Below are positions 43,878 through 52,389 of a stretch of 64,000 nt of DNA, piece after piece. The DNA lies in the NCBI GenBank assembly GCA_963730735.1, contig CAVSSX010000007.1, forward strand, positions 1,054,001 through 1,118,000. The letters run 5' to 3'. The notes beneath the pieces are model-generated. The model was not told the origin of the DNA. It saw nothing but the letters and a program-made list of their open reading frames with translations, and did no database searches. Both the position numbers and the translations under genes were made by a program. Each line of letters begins with the position of its first letter. Position 1 is the stretch's first letter. The stretch is from CAVSSX01 sp963730735. Lineage in GTDB: Bacteria; Actinomycetota; Acidimicrobiia; Acidimicrobiales; RAAP-2.

Positions 43878-45245
43878 ATGACCTCGTCTGACGTGCGAAT
43901 CGACGCCGTGCCGATCGCCGAAACGGGGGAGAGATCGTCCCTCTCGGGCGAGCAGTCGTCCTTCGACGGGGTCGCCGTGTTCGGCGCTCCGGAAAGCGGC
44001 TGTCACGCCTTAAGTGCCTGGCTCGAATCGGCGGGTTTCTTCTCAGTCGACGCGGGTTCGGCCCTCCGGGTGGCCGACGACGACGGCGAGGTGGGCGCAC
44101 CGCCGAAGCTCGTCACGACCCCGTGGGCCGAGTTCATCCTGGGCGTCGCCGACGGCACGTGGAGCGAGCCCCCGACCCGAGACCGGCTGATCGGATCTCG
44201 GGCCAAGATGATCCCCGACCTGAAGATTCGCATGAGAGACGCCATCGATTGTGCGTCCGGAGCACCCCTGATCCTGAGCGACGAGCAGTTGCTGCCCGTG
44301 TACCCGGTCATCGCCCCGGTACTGCTCACCCGGTTCCTCGGCATCCTGGTCCTTCGCAATCCGCTGGCCATCGCTCGCACGCTGTCCCAGAAGAACGGCA
44401 TCTCGATCGGAGAGGGCCTCGCACTCTGGGAGCACTATCTCTCGGTGGCCTTTTCGATCTCCCGGGACCTGCCGGTATTGGCCGTCAATATCGAAACTCA
44501 ATCCGATATCCGGGTGTTCTCGGACGAAATCATCGATCGCATCGCCACGCCGTCGAATGCGGAGCGACTGGACCTGGGCCCCGAGCGCCCATTTCCGGGG
44601 ATCTCGGCTGAGGACCTGTGGCAGGAGGCCAGCGAAGAGGAGTTTTCGGCTGCCGCGTCTCGACGACAGGCCGAGATGTGGCGTGTGCTCACCGAGAGCG
44701 CGAACTCCGGGCACCCCCTGCAGGACTTTCCCGACGAATTCGAGCTCCCGAGTGAGCTGGCGGTGGAGATCCTGCACGACGGGGCCCGGCTCCGCACCGA
44801 TCGGGTCACGACACGCGAGGTCCGGCGCGCCGTCGACGAGGTCGACGCCCGCTACCGGGCGAAGTTCGACCATCAGGAGGAGCAGTACGCCGCCCTGGCT
44901 ACCGAATACCACTCGCTCAACGGGCGAGTGGCCGGACTCCAGGAGGTCGCCAGCGAGAGGGACCGCCTCCAGGCGGTGAGCTCGGAGCTGATGCTCCGTG
45001 TCCGCGGTATGGCGGAGGAGCAGGCGGCGACCCACCGGCGGGCGAACGAGCTCGACCGGGAGGTGGCTCGTCTAGTCGGCGAAGTCGAACGACTCGGCGC
45101 CTTCGAGCCCAGAGCAGTGGAACTGGACCGCCAGCTGGCGGCCATGTACCAGAGCGAGTCCTGGCAGATCGGCTCGGCGATCACGTTGCCGGCACGTCGA
45201 GGCAAGGCAGCCTTGCGCCGCCTGCTAAGGATGGCGCCTCGGTGA
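43878..45245 (+). CDS. Sulfotransferase-like P-loop protein with C-terminal coiled coil
   Basis: A 455-residue protein. After about 30 variable residues a P-loop-like strand reads GVAVFGAPESGCHALSAWLE, matching the 5'-PAPS loop of bacterial sulfotransferases. The 3'-phosphate site follows in RFLGILVLRNPLAIARTL, then KNGISIGEGLALWEHYLSVA, a helix common in this family. About 100 residues of charged heptad-like helix come next (roughly 310-425: RYRAKFDHQEEQYAALATEY, ERDRLQAVSSELM). The chain ends SESWQIGSAITLPARRGK, a tail also seen in glycosyltransferase-associated coiled coils. The usual Lys/Arg of the P-loop is not obvious (ESGC), so activity is uncertain. GTG 43872 is an alternative start. 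Coupled to the next gene by GTGA. Confidence 0.68.
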   Translation: MTSSDVRIDAVPIAETGERSSLSGEQSSFDGVAVFGAPESGCHALSAWLESAGFFSVDAGSALRVADDDGEVGAPPKLVTTPWAEFILGVADGTWSEPPTRDRLIGSRAKMIPDLKIRMRDAIDCASGAPLILSDEQLLPVYPVIAPVLLTRFLGILVLRNPLAIARTLSQKNGISIGEGLALWEHYLSVAFSISRDLPVLAVNIETQSDIRVFSDEIIDRIATPSNAERLDLGPERPFPGISAEDLWQEASEEEFSAAASRRQAEMWRVLTESANSGHPLQDFPDEFELPSELAVEILHDGARLRTDRVTTREVRRAVDEVDARYRAKFDHQEEQYAALATEYHSLNGRVAGLQEVASERDRLQAVSSELMLRVRGMAEEQAATHRRANELDREVARLVGEVERLGAFEPRAVELDRQLAAMYQSESWQIGSAITLPARRGKAALRRLLRMAPR

Positions 45246-47344
45246 GTCAGGGGGAAGAACCCTCCGCTGACCGGCCGGCTGAGTCCAAGCGTCCGCACGA
45301 TCGGGCCGTCGTCGTGTCGTTCTTCCTTCCTCAGTACGAGCAGATCCCCGAAGAGGGACAGTGGTGGGACGCCGGATTCTCCGAGTGGCCCCAGCTGCGC
45401 AGCTCCCGGCCGTTCTTCTCGTCACATCGCCAGCCCCAGGTGCCCGGCTCGCTCGGCTACTACGACCTGAGCGACCCGACGGTCCACCATCGACAGCACG
45501 AGCTCGCAGCCAAGCATGGCATTTCTGCATTCTGCTACTACATCTACTGGTTCGGTGGTCGACGACTGAAGGGCCAGCCGGTCGATGCCCTGTCCCGCGA
45601 CCAGGATCTGCCCCTCGACTACTTCTTCTGTTGGGCCAACGAGAACTGGAACCGATCCTGGAACCCGCTCGGTGACGAGCTCTGGGTGGGACAGCACCAC
45701 AATCGAGATCGCGATGCCTCGCTCATCAACGACGTGGCGCCGCAGCTGGCCGATGACCGCTACCTGAAGGTGGACGGCCGGCCGCTCCTCCTGGTCTACC
45801 GGGGGGCGGCCCTGGATGACCCGATGAGGACCACGGACAACCTCCGGGAGCGGGCCGCCGCTCTTGGCCTGGGCGAGCTGCATCTCGGCATGGTCCAGAG
45901 TTTCGGCACCTGGGACCCGCGTCCGCTCGGATTCGACAGCGCGGTCGAGTTCCCGCCTCACCATCAAGAGGACCGCCTCTTCCGACTCCGCGACGATGCC
46001 GACGAGGCGCCCCACATCCTCGACCCTTCCGTCTGGGCGGGGCAGGTCTTCAGCTACCCCCGGCTGATCGAGTGGGCCATGTCCAAAATCGTCCCCGACT
46101 TCACGTGGTTCCGAGGTGTGATGCCGGCGTGGGACAACACCCCCCGCCGCCTGGAGCGCTCGTCGGTCTTCGTCGATGACTCCCCCGAGCTCTTTCAGAC
46201 CTGGGTCGAGCGGGCATTGCACTACACCTACCTCTTCAACGACCCGTCACGCTGGTTGCTGTTCGTCAACTCGTGGAACGAATGGCGGGACGGCTCCAAT
46301 CTCGAGCCGGACTTCGAGCTCGGGAGTGCCCGCCTGGAGGCCCTGTCGGCTGCGCTGGCCAATACCGACAGCCTGGCCCGGTCCATTCGAGATGCCGCGG
46401 AAGGTGACGAACGGTCGGCCGGCGACATCGTCGATGTGGCCCGGGCGTACTTCAAGAGCAGCAGCCATTCTGGGACGCGAGACCCTCGAGCGGTGGGCGT
46501 CCGCGTGACCAAGGCGTCGGTCATCATCCCGGTCTTCAACCACGAATCGTTTGTCGAAGAGGCGGTACAGTCGGTCTGCGACCAGGAATTCGACGATATC
46601 GAGATCGTCTGCATCGATGACGGCTCGACGGACAACAGCATCAATGTGGTGCAGTCGACCCTGGCCCATTCCATCCGGCCGAGGACCGTGGTGCCCCAGG
46701 CCAACGGGGGCGCCCACGCGGCACTCAACCATGGGGCCCAGCTGGCCACGGGCGACCTGCTGTTCTTTTTGAACAGCGACGACTACTACGACCCCGACCG
46801 GGTCGGGGCGTTCGTTCGGCAGTGGGAGTCACTGGGTAATCCCCCGAACTTCTGGGGATTCACGAAGGTGGCGTTCGTCGACGATCTCGGAGTGGCGGTC
46901 GATCCCATCGAATTGGGGCTGGCCCATCTGGCCTACTACAACAGCTGGGCGTCGCATCAAGCATGGGTTGAGGAGTTGCTGCCGTTCCACAACGTGATCT
47001 TGACCAGCGGGAATTTCGTCATCTCCCGGGACCTCTTCGATCGGGTCGACGGCTTCGGCAACTACCGCATGGTCCACGACTGGGACATGGCGTTCCGATT
47101 GCTGCTCGTGGCGCCGCCGGTGGTGATCGACCGCCAGCTCTACAACTACCGGATACACGCGTCGAACACGTTCCGCTCGATCCCTGAGGAGCAGACCCAG
47201 CGAGAGCGGGCCGACATCAAGGAGGCCTACCGCCGGGGGCGGCTCCGCGAAGTGACGAGCGCCCCCTACGCGGTGGCGGGGGTCCCGTTCGTCGAGTACC
47301 TGCGCTCGGCCTTCCCGCTGCGGGCCGGGATGACCGGCTGCTGA
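45242..47344 (+). CDS. WbsX-like plus GT2 fusion glycosyltransferase
   Basis: A 700-residue bifunctional protein. The N-terminal domain (about 22-370) has the WbsX/GT99-like signature: VVVSFFLPQYEQIPEEGQWW, FSEWPQLRSSRP, PQVPGSLGYYDL and HGISAFCYYIYWFGGRRLK. FFCWANENWNRSW, PHHQEDRLF and LLFVNSWNEWRDGSNLEPD follow. From about residue 421 a GT2 domain begins: KASVIIPVFNHESFVEEAVQ, IVCIDDGSTDNS, PQANGGAHAALNHGAQLATG, the DXD in FFLNSDDYYDPDRVG, and MVHDWDMAFRLLL. WbsX proteins occur in O-antigen and rhamnan clusters. The start overlaps the preceding stop (GTGA 45242-45245). Both domains look intact. Confidence 0.85.
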   Translation: MSQGEEPSADRPAESKRPHDRAVVVSFFLPQYEQIPEEGQWWDAGFSEWPQLRSSRPFFSSHRQPQVPGSLGYYDLSDPTVHHRQHELAAKHGISAFCYYIYWFGGRRLKGQPVDALSRDQDLPLDYFFCWANENWNRSWNPLGDELWVGQHHNRDRDASLINDVAPQLADDRYLKVDGRPLLLVYRGAALDDPMRTTDNLRERAAALGLGELHLGMVQSFGTWDPRPLGFDSAVEFPPHHQEDRLFRLRDDADEAPHILDPSVWAGQVFSYPRLIEWAMSKIVPDFTWFRGVMPAWDNTPRRLERSSVFVDDSPELFQTWVERALHYTYLFNDPSRWLLFVNSWNEWRDGSNLEPDFELGSARLEALSAALANTDSLARSIRDAAEGDERSAGDIVDVARAYFKSSSHSGTRDPRAVGVRVTKASVIIPVFNHESFVEEAVQSVCDQEFDDIEIVCIDDGSTDNSINVVQSTLAHSIRPRTVVPQANGGAHAALNHGAQLATGDLLFFLNSDDYYDPDRVGAFVRQWESLGNPPNFWGFTKVAFVDDLGVAVDPIELGLAHLAYYNSWASHQAWVEELLPFHNVILTSGNFVISRDLFDRVDGFGNYRMVHDWDMAFRLLLVAPPVVIDRQLYNYRIHASNTFRSIPEEQTQRERADIKEAYRRGRLREVTSAPYAVAGVPFVEYLRSAFPLRAGMTGC

Positions 47345-47346
47345 AT

Positions 47347-47364
47347 CGCCCGCTCGCTCGGGCG
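47347..47364 (+). terminator. Hairpin directly after the WbsX-GT2 gene
   Basis: CGCCCG (47347-47352) pairs with CGGGCG (47359-47364) over a six-base loop, two bases after the TGA stop. It lies in the 150-base gap before the FkbM gene and probably ends or reduces transcription. No U-tract. Confidence 0.45.
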
Positions 47365-47494
47365 CGGCGGCAGTCGTCGACCCCGGTCGTTCATCGCATC
47401 CCTGATGTCCCGGCCGGCGGACGAGGACACGTGCAGCAGCGCGGACGGGCATAGGGTGTCGTCGAGTAGATCCCACAACCAGGGGGCGGTGCGG

Positions 47495-48259
47495 ATGTTT
47501 CGGAGACGGAGTGCAGGTCCGTCTGAGCCGCCGGCTACCGAGACCGCCGGTCGTGGGTCGACGGCCCGCCACATCGAGTTCCAGTCGCATCTCGGCCAGG
47601 ACAATTGGGTCGCCGAGGTCTATGGCTTCAAGTCCGGTGGCTACTTCTTCGAAGCGGGAGCACTCGACGGCGTCCTGACGTCGAACACGTACGTCCTGGA
47701 GAAGCAGCTCGGATGGTCGGGGATGGTGGTGGAGGCCAACCCCACGTACTACCCGCAGGTCTGCAAGAACCGGAGCTGCATAACGATCAACGCCGCCCTC
47801 TGGCGGTCGAGTCGTGAACAGATCGAGATGGTCGACGCCCACGGTCTCTCGAGTGCCGTTCAGAACCAGGACGGTGACAGCAGTAGCAGCCTCCGCCGAT
47901 CGATCACGACGAGGACGTTCCACATCGATACCGTGAGCCCCTCGGAGCTGTTCGAACGCTTTGCCGTGCCGGCCACCTTTGAGTACCTGAGCCTGGACAT
48001 CGAGGGCGCAGAGCTCGACTTCCTGAGGGCCTTCGATTTCGCTCGGTACCGACCGGGACTGATGACCGTCGAGCACACCGAGGACCTGCAACGCCAGGAG
48101 GCGATGCGGTCGATCCTGCGGCCCTTCGGCTACGAGTTCCGCCAGCGGCACTACGACGAGTACTTCTGGCACCCCGACGTCGTAGAGGAGCTCGGAGGCT
48201 CGGATCCCAGTCGAGCGTTCGACCGCGTCGACGAGGCGTACGAGATCTACGACCACTGA
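47495..48259 (+). CDS. FkbM family methyltransferase
   Basis: A 254-residue methyltransferase of the FkbM family, which O-methylates sugars and polyketides. After a variable N-terminus, QDNWVAEVYGFKSGGYFFEAGALDG and NTYVLEKQLGWSGMVVEANP contain the SAM-binding strand and its acidic end. VCKNRSCITINAALW, TIDTVSPSEL-like HIDTVSPSELFERFAVP, and the family's EYLSLDIEGAELDFLRAFDF follow, then LMTVEHTED. ATG 47495 is preceded by a GTG at 47489. In glycan clusters FkbM enzymes commonly methylate terminal sugars. It converges on the zinc-ribbon methyltransferase gene. Confidence 0.88.
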   Translation: MFRRRSAGPSEPPATETAGRGSTARHIEFQSHLGQDNWVAEVYGFKSGGYFFEAGALDGVLTSNTYVLEKQLGWSGMVVEANPTYYPQVCKNRSCITINAALWRSSREQIEMVDAHGLSSAVQNQDGDSSSSLRRSITTRTFHIDTVSPSELFERFAVPATFEYLSLDIEGAELDFLRAFDFARYRPGLMTVEHTEDLQRQEAMRSILRPFGYEFRQRHYDEYFWHPDVVEELGGSDPSRAFDRVDEAYEIYDH

Positions 48260-48306
48260 CCCCACGGTGGCGAGCTCAGAGGGGGGTGCCGCAGCCGCCT
48301 TTAGTG

Positions 48307-48324
48307 CAACGGCGCCGGCCGTTG
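48307..48324. terminator. Hairpin between convergent methyltransferase genes
   Basis: CAACGG (48307-48312) pairs with CCGTTG (48319-48324) around a six-base palindromic CGCCGG loop. It is placed between the ends of two convergent genes. Likely bidirectional terminator. Confidence 0.45.
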
Positions 48325-48342
48325 GAGCGGAGCGCCCGCCGG

Positions 48343-49143
48343 CTAACCGGGTGCGTTCGCCAGGATGGGCCACGTGTTCTGTTCGTTCCAGATGATCCCG
48401 TGCTGTTCGATGGTCTGATCGAAAGGCCGGATATTGACGAAGCCGGCATTCCGCAGGTTGGCCAGAAGGTCGGGGACCGAGACCAGCCGCATCTCGAGGA
48501 CGGCACCCGGGCCACCGTGGAACACCAGGTTCTCGAAGACCTGGAGCTCGCCGTTGACCGTGCGATTCACCAGCACCGGCTCGGCGCCCAGATCGACGAT
48601 CTTGTACTGGTAGAGATCCGGATAGTGCTCGTCGGTGGAGCCCTCGTGCTTCATCGGGACGGAGAAGACCAGGAGCCCGCCGGGCTTCAGCATTTCCCGG
48701 AGATGGACCAAGGCGAGCTCGAACGGTGGGGCCACGTGTTCAAGGACGTCCGTGCTGACGATGAAGTCACAGGAGTGGGCCAGCAGCCCGCTGACCGGTT
48801 CCATGATGTCGAGTTGCGGCGGTTCGTCGAAGAACGTGTTGCGGTACTGGAAGCGCGATGCCAGGCGGTCCGCGTAGCCCTCCCAGTCCGACATGCCGAT
48901 GGCCACGAGGTCCGGCCGGTGGGGGAACTGGTCGATGGGGAGCGATTTGCCGAACAGCGACGTGGACAGCGCGGCAATGATGCTGCGGAATCGGACCGTC
49001 GAGTTGCACCCCGGGCAGGTCGGCGTCTCACGGTTGATGACGGCCCGGGCGGCCGTGTACTCGGTGCTGCAGATATTGCACACGAACGTCAGCGTGCCGT
49101 CGGGAGGAGCCGGTTGCCGACGCCAGAACCGTCGTGTCGTCAA
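48343..49143 (-). CDS. Zinc-ribbon plus class I methyltransferase (paralogue)
   Basis: Similar in design to the protein at 28847-29653. An N-terminal ribbon has FVCNICSTEY and TCPGCNSTVRFRS, a loop region LVAIGMSDWEGYADRLA, then FFDEPPQLDI. A methyltransferase core with SCDFIVSTDVLEHVAPP, HLREMLKPGGLLVFSVPMKHEG and DLYQYKIVDLG follows. The C-terminal part FENLVFHGGPGAVLEMR precedes a final DLLANLRNAGFVNI helix, as in many SAM enzymes of sugar clusters. TTG 49143 is preferred as the start because AGAGG lies nine bases upstream. A longer in-frame TTG at 49206 adjoins the previous stop. Target unknown; probably a glycan sugar. Confidence 0.78.
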   Translation of the reverse strand: MTTRRFWRRQPAPPDGTLTFVCNICSTEYTAARAVINRETPTCPGCNSTVRFRSIIAALSTSLFGKSLPIDQFPHRPDLVAIGMSDWEGYADRLASRFQYRNTFFDEPPQLDIMEPVSGLLAHSCDFIVSTDVLEHVAPPFELALVHLREMLKPGGLLVFSVPMKHEGSTDEHYPDLYQYKIVDLGAEPVLVNRTVNGELQVFENLVFHGGPGAVLEMRLVSVPDLLANLRNAGFVNIRPFDQTIEQHGIIWNEQNTWPILANAPG

Positions 49144-49206
49144 GGTCGGGCGCCTCTCATCGGTGGGTCGGGCGTACGGTTCAGTACGAGTGACGTCCCG
49201 ATTCAA

Positions 49207-52189
49207 TCACGTCGCGGCGCGGCGGGGCGTGCCGCAGTAGTCGTCGTCGACGATGAGCAGCGGCGTCACCTCCGGGGACGTGATGCCCCCCGTGGCCAGC
49301 AGCGTGACCGTCCGGTGGAGCACCTCGGGCTCGAACGTCGCCTCCAGCGCCGTCCTCCCGTAGGCGGTGAGAAGATCGTTGCAGTACCGCATAGCCCCCG
49401 CCTGGAGGGCCTCGACCAGGTGGAGTTCCTCGGGGGTCCGCTGGTCGCGGCGGAAATGGTGGACGATCTCACCGTCGCGAACTTCGGCCCGTTCGACCTG
49501 TCCGTGGGGGGCGGTCAGGAAGGCCTCGAGCACCAAGGAGTGGTAGAGGAAGGAGTTTTGCGGCGTCCACTTCGGCACGCTCTCGGCGAAACACCCGTAG
49601 GCCGATCCGCCCGCCGACTCGACCTCGAGCGCATGGGCCAGCGTCGCCATGTAGAACCCGGTGAGGCCCCGACGGCTGAGGGTCTGCAGGTGCTTATGGA
49701 TCGTGGCGGAGTAGCCGATGTCGACCACCGCCGCCGACGCGGCACTGTCCAGTCCCACGCTCTGGAGATAGGCGGTGGCGCCCGGCAGTTCCGCCTCGCC
49801 GTGGGCCACGATCAGCTCGCGCAGCTCGACGAGGATCCTGCGTGCGCTGTCCTTGTCCTCGGGCAACCGGAGGGGCATTGACGTGAATTCGGTTGTCCTC
49901 GGGAAGCGATAACCCGAGGCGGCTCACCAACATGTCGCCCACGGTGCCCTCGAACCCCGAGCCCTCGAGGATCTGGTCCGCATCGAACCTGACGGCCTGG
50001 GCTGAGGCCATCGACGAGCGGCGGGACGTCAGGAGGTAGGTGGAGGGGGCGAGCTCGCCCCCTCCGGCGGCGCGGATCCCCTCCCAGACCTGGCGGAGCA
50101 GGTAGCCCTCACGGGAGAGGAAGTAGACGTGGTCGACGTCCCTCATGGCGGGGTGTTGGGCTATCCAGGCCAGGAACCCCATGACCACCGGCCCAAAGAC
50201 GGTGTACCCGAGCTCGGACGCCGTGGGGATCTCCAGTGGGCGCAGCTCACGACCGGCGAGGAATGGGCTGTTCCCGAGGGAGGCGGTGACCGGGCCGAGG
50301 AGGAGGTCCGTACCCCAGGTCTCGGTGCTCGAGGTCGACAAGTCGAGCCCCCGGAGCTCGAGCAGGGTCCTGGGATTCATGACGTGGAAGGTCCGGATGC
50401 GCCGATCGCCGGCGGATTGGAGATCGGACTGTTCGTTGTCGCCGACATGGAGCCACCGGTCGACCGGCGTCGGCTCGCGGTCGACCACGAGGTCCCAGAG
50501 GTCGCCCCGGTCCTTGCGGGCTCCCTGCGCCGAGGAGAGATAGAGCTCGTCAAAGGCCCCTTCGAGCCCGCAACGGCGGAGGAGGTGGTCGATATGGGCC
50601 CGTTCGAAGTAGGTGTCGCTGATGGCGATGACCCGGGCTCCGGTGGACCGGGCGTAACGGACGGCGGCCACGATGTCGTGACGCGGGATCGAGACGGCGG
50701 CGTCACACGCCAGCTCGGTGGCATGGGCCAGAGCGATCACACCGTCGTCCCAGGCGCCGGACCGGGGGAACTCCGCATAGATCTCCGAGAGCGAGACGTC
50801 GTCCACCCAGTTCTTGCGCTCCCGGGCGGCGAGCTCCGCTCCCTTGCGGAGATCGAAGAAGCCGTGGGCGCCGGGGTGCAGGCGGCGGACACGCTCACCG
50901 GCGGCCCGGATCACGGCGTCGGGCGTCGTGGACAGGCGGGTCAGGACGGTGTCGAAGATGTCGAACGAGACCAGGTCCGCGTGCTTGATGGCGATACGGA
51001 GTCCCTCCGCCGACAGCGATCGGTACTGGTCGAGGTTCTTCGCTCCCCAGCCGAGCTGGAAGGCGCCGGAGTCCCGGTTGAACTCGACGAACTCGTAGCG
51101 GCGCGAGGCAGCGAGTGGAACGAAGCAGCGTTCGATGGCGTGGGCCAACGTCCCGTCGGTCTGACCGCCCTCACCCGGGAAGTCCTCGAAGGCCAGACCG
51201 CTCTCGAGCAGCGGTCTGATGGCGTCGACCCGAGCCCAGAACATCCCGCCGACGGGGTACTCGAAGTACCCCTCGCCAGGGAACTCCTTGACACCGAGGC
51301 GCTCGAACAGGGCCGGAGCGAGGTGGCGATTTCTGAGCCAATGGTGCGCCCAGTGGGGGAGGGTCGGTGTCGTCGTCGGAAAGACGAGACCGACCTCATC
51401 ATGTTGGGAGAAGAGCTCCATGGTCGCCTGCACGATGGCCCGCGACCCGATGAGGGCCGACACCAGGGCGTCTCGCCACTCCTGCTGTTCGGTCCCGGTG
51501 AAGAGGGACTTCTTGGTGTGGAGGTGGAGCAGGAAGTCGTGCCGGGCGATGTCGGGGCCGAAACTGGCCACCAAGGGGCCGAAGTTCCTCCCCCGATTCG
51601 GCAGGACCCGGACATCGGGCCGTGCCGGGAGGTTGTGACGGGTGATAGATCCGATGGCCGCCACCCGTGCGGACTCTGAGGGAACCGAGACCATGAGCGT
51701 GAACGGGAACGTGACGGCCTGCAGGGCCTCGCAGAGGTGGTCGAACGTGTCCTCGTAGAAGGCGTGGACCATGACGGCCACCGACCGGGGCGGGACGAAG
51801 TGTCTCGGGATGTCGACGACGAGGTTCGTGCGACCCCACGGGGGCGCCACCTCGATGCTGCGGCCGACCCGGTTCTCCTCGGGGCCCGACCGCAGGTACT
51901 GGACGAGTGGGTTGAGGTTGGCCTGGCGGACGTCGGGGTTCTGCTCGAGGTACCAGTCGTTGTCAAACAGGGGCCCCGGGCTCCGACCCTCTCGGAAACC
52001 GTGGCGAAGGTAGTGCTGACTCGGCGTCGAGCCGGCTATTCCTACGTCGGGGTACGTGGCGAGATACCAGGCTGCGTCGAAAAATCCCGACCCCTCGACG
52101 AGCTGCTGGCTCGACCGTGTCGTGACCGCGCTCTTGAACTCTTCGGCCCGACGGCTGAGCGATCCGAGGATCTCGCCCGAACCAATCAA
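49207..52189 (-). CDS. RgpF-like rhamnan-synthesis domain + HAD hydrolase + COG5610 C-terminus, frameshifted near 49878
   Basis: About 994 residues once the single-base break near 49878 is repaired. Order: two short repeats (residues 37-106). An RgpF-like domain (about 115-400) has VAVMVHAFYEDTFDHLCEAL, VRVLPNRGRNFGPLVASFG, FLLHLHTKKSLFTGTEQQEW, FPTTTPTLPHWAHHW and YPVGGMFWARVDAIRPLL. A HAD-type phosphatase domain follows, with DXD-like LVSFDIFDTVLTRL, VIAISDTYFERAHI and LHVGDNEQSDLQSAG. The C-terminal domain has VYFLSREGYLLRQVWEGI, then VDIGYSATIHKHLQTLSRRGL, typical of COG5610 proteins. RgpF domains act in rhamnose-polymer synthesis. The start is TTG 52189. This three-part protein is one of the most distinctive in the window. 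Confidence 0.8.
51872..52081 (-). repeat. Two tandem ~35-residue repeats in the RgpF-like protein
   Basis: Residues about 37-71 and 75-106 share the pattern (F)D..WYL..(Y/N)PDV..a...P..(H/Q)YL(R) followed by G..E.R. Examples are FFDAAWYLATYPDVG and LFDNDWYLEQNPDVR. Repeats of this kind precede glycosyltransferase and sulfotransferase domains in many glycan-cluster proteins. Confidence 0.65.
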
Positions 52190-52389
52190 CGGCGGTCCTC
52201 CGTGGCGACCGGTCGGTCCAGGGACTGGCTCGACCTGTCACCGAACGGCAATGCCGACAACGGGAGTGTCACGGGGGTGATACTACCGTCCCACCTGCGA
52301 GACCTCGGCCGAGGGGTCGTTCGTGTGACAGCTTCGTGAGTTGCGGCAGTGAGTGGGGATCCGGACCTTGGCGGTGACCCGTGACCAGT

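Noticed and set aside
49207..49878. Separate 223-residue gene starting at ATG 49878
   Set aside because: It continues the COG5610-type C-terminal domain of the upstream frame, and the two ends meet at one base; a frameshift is the simpler reading.
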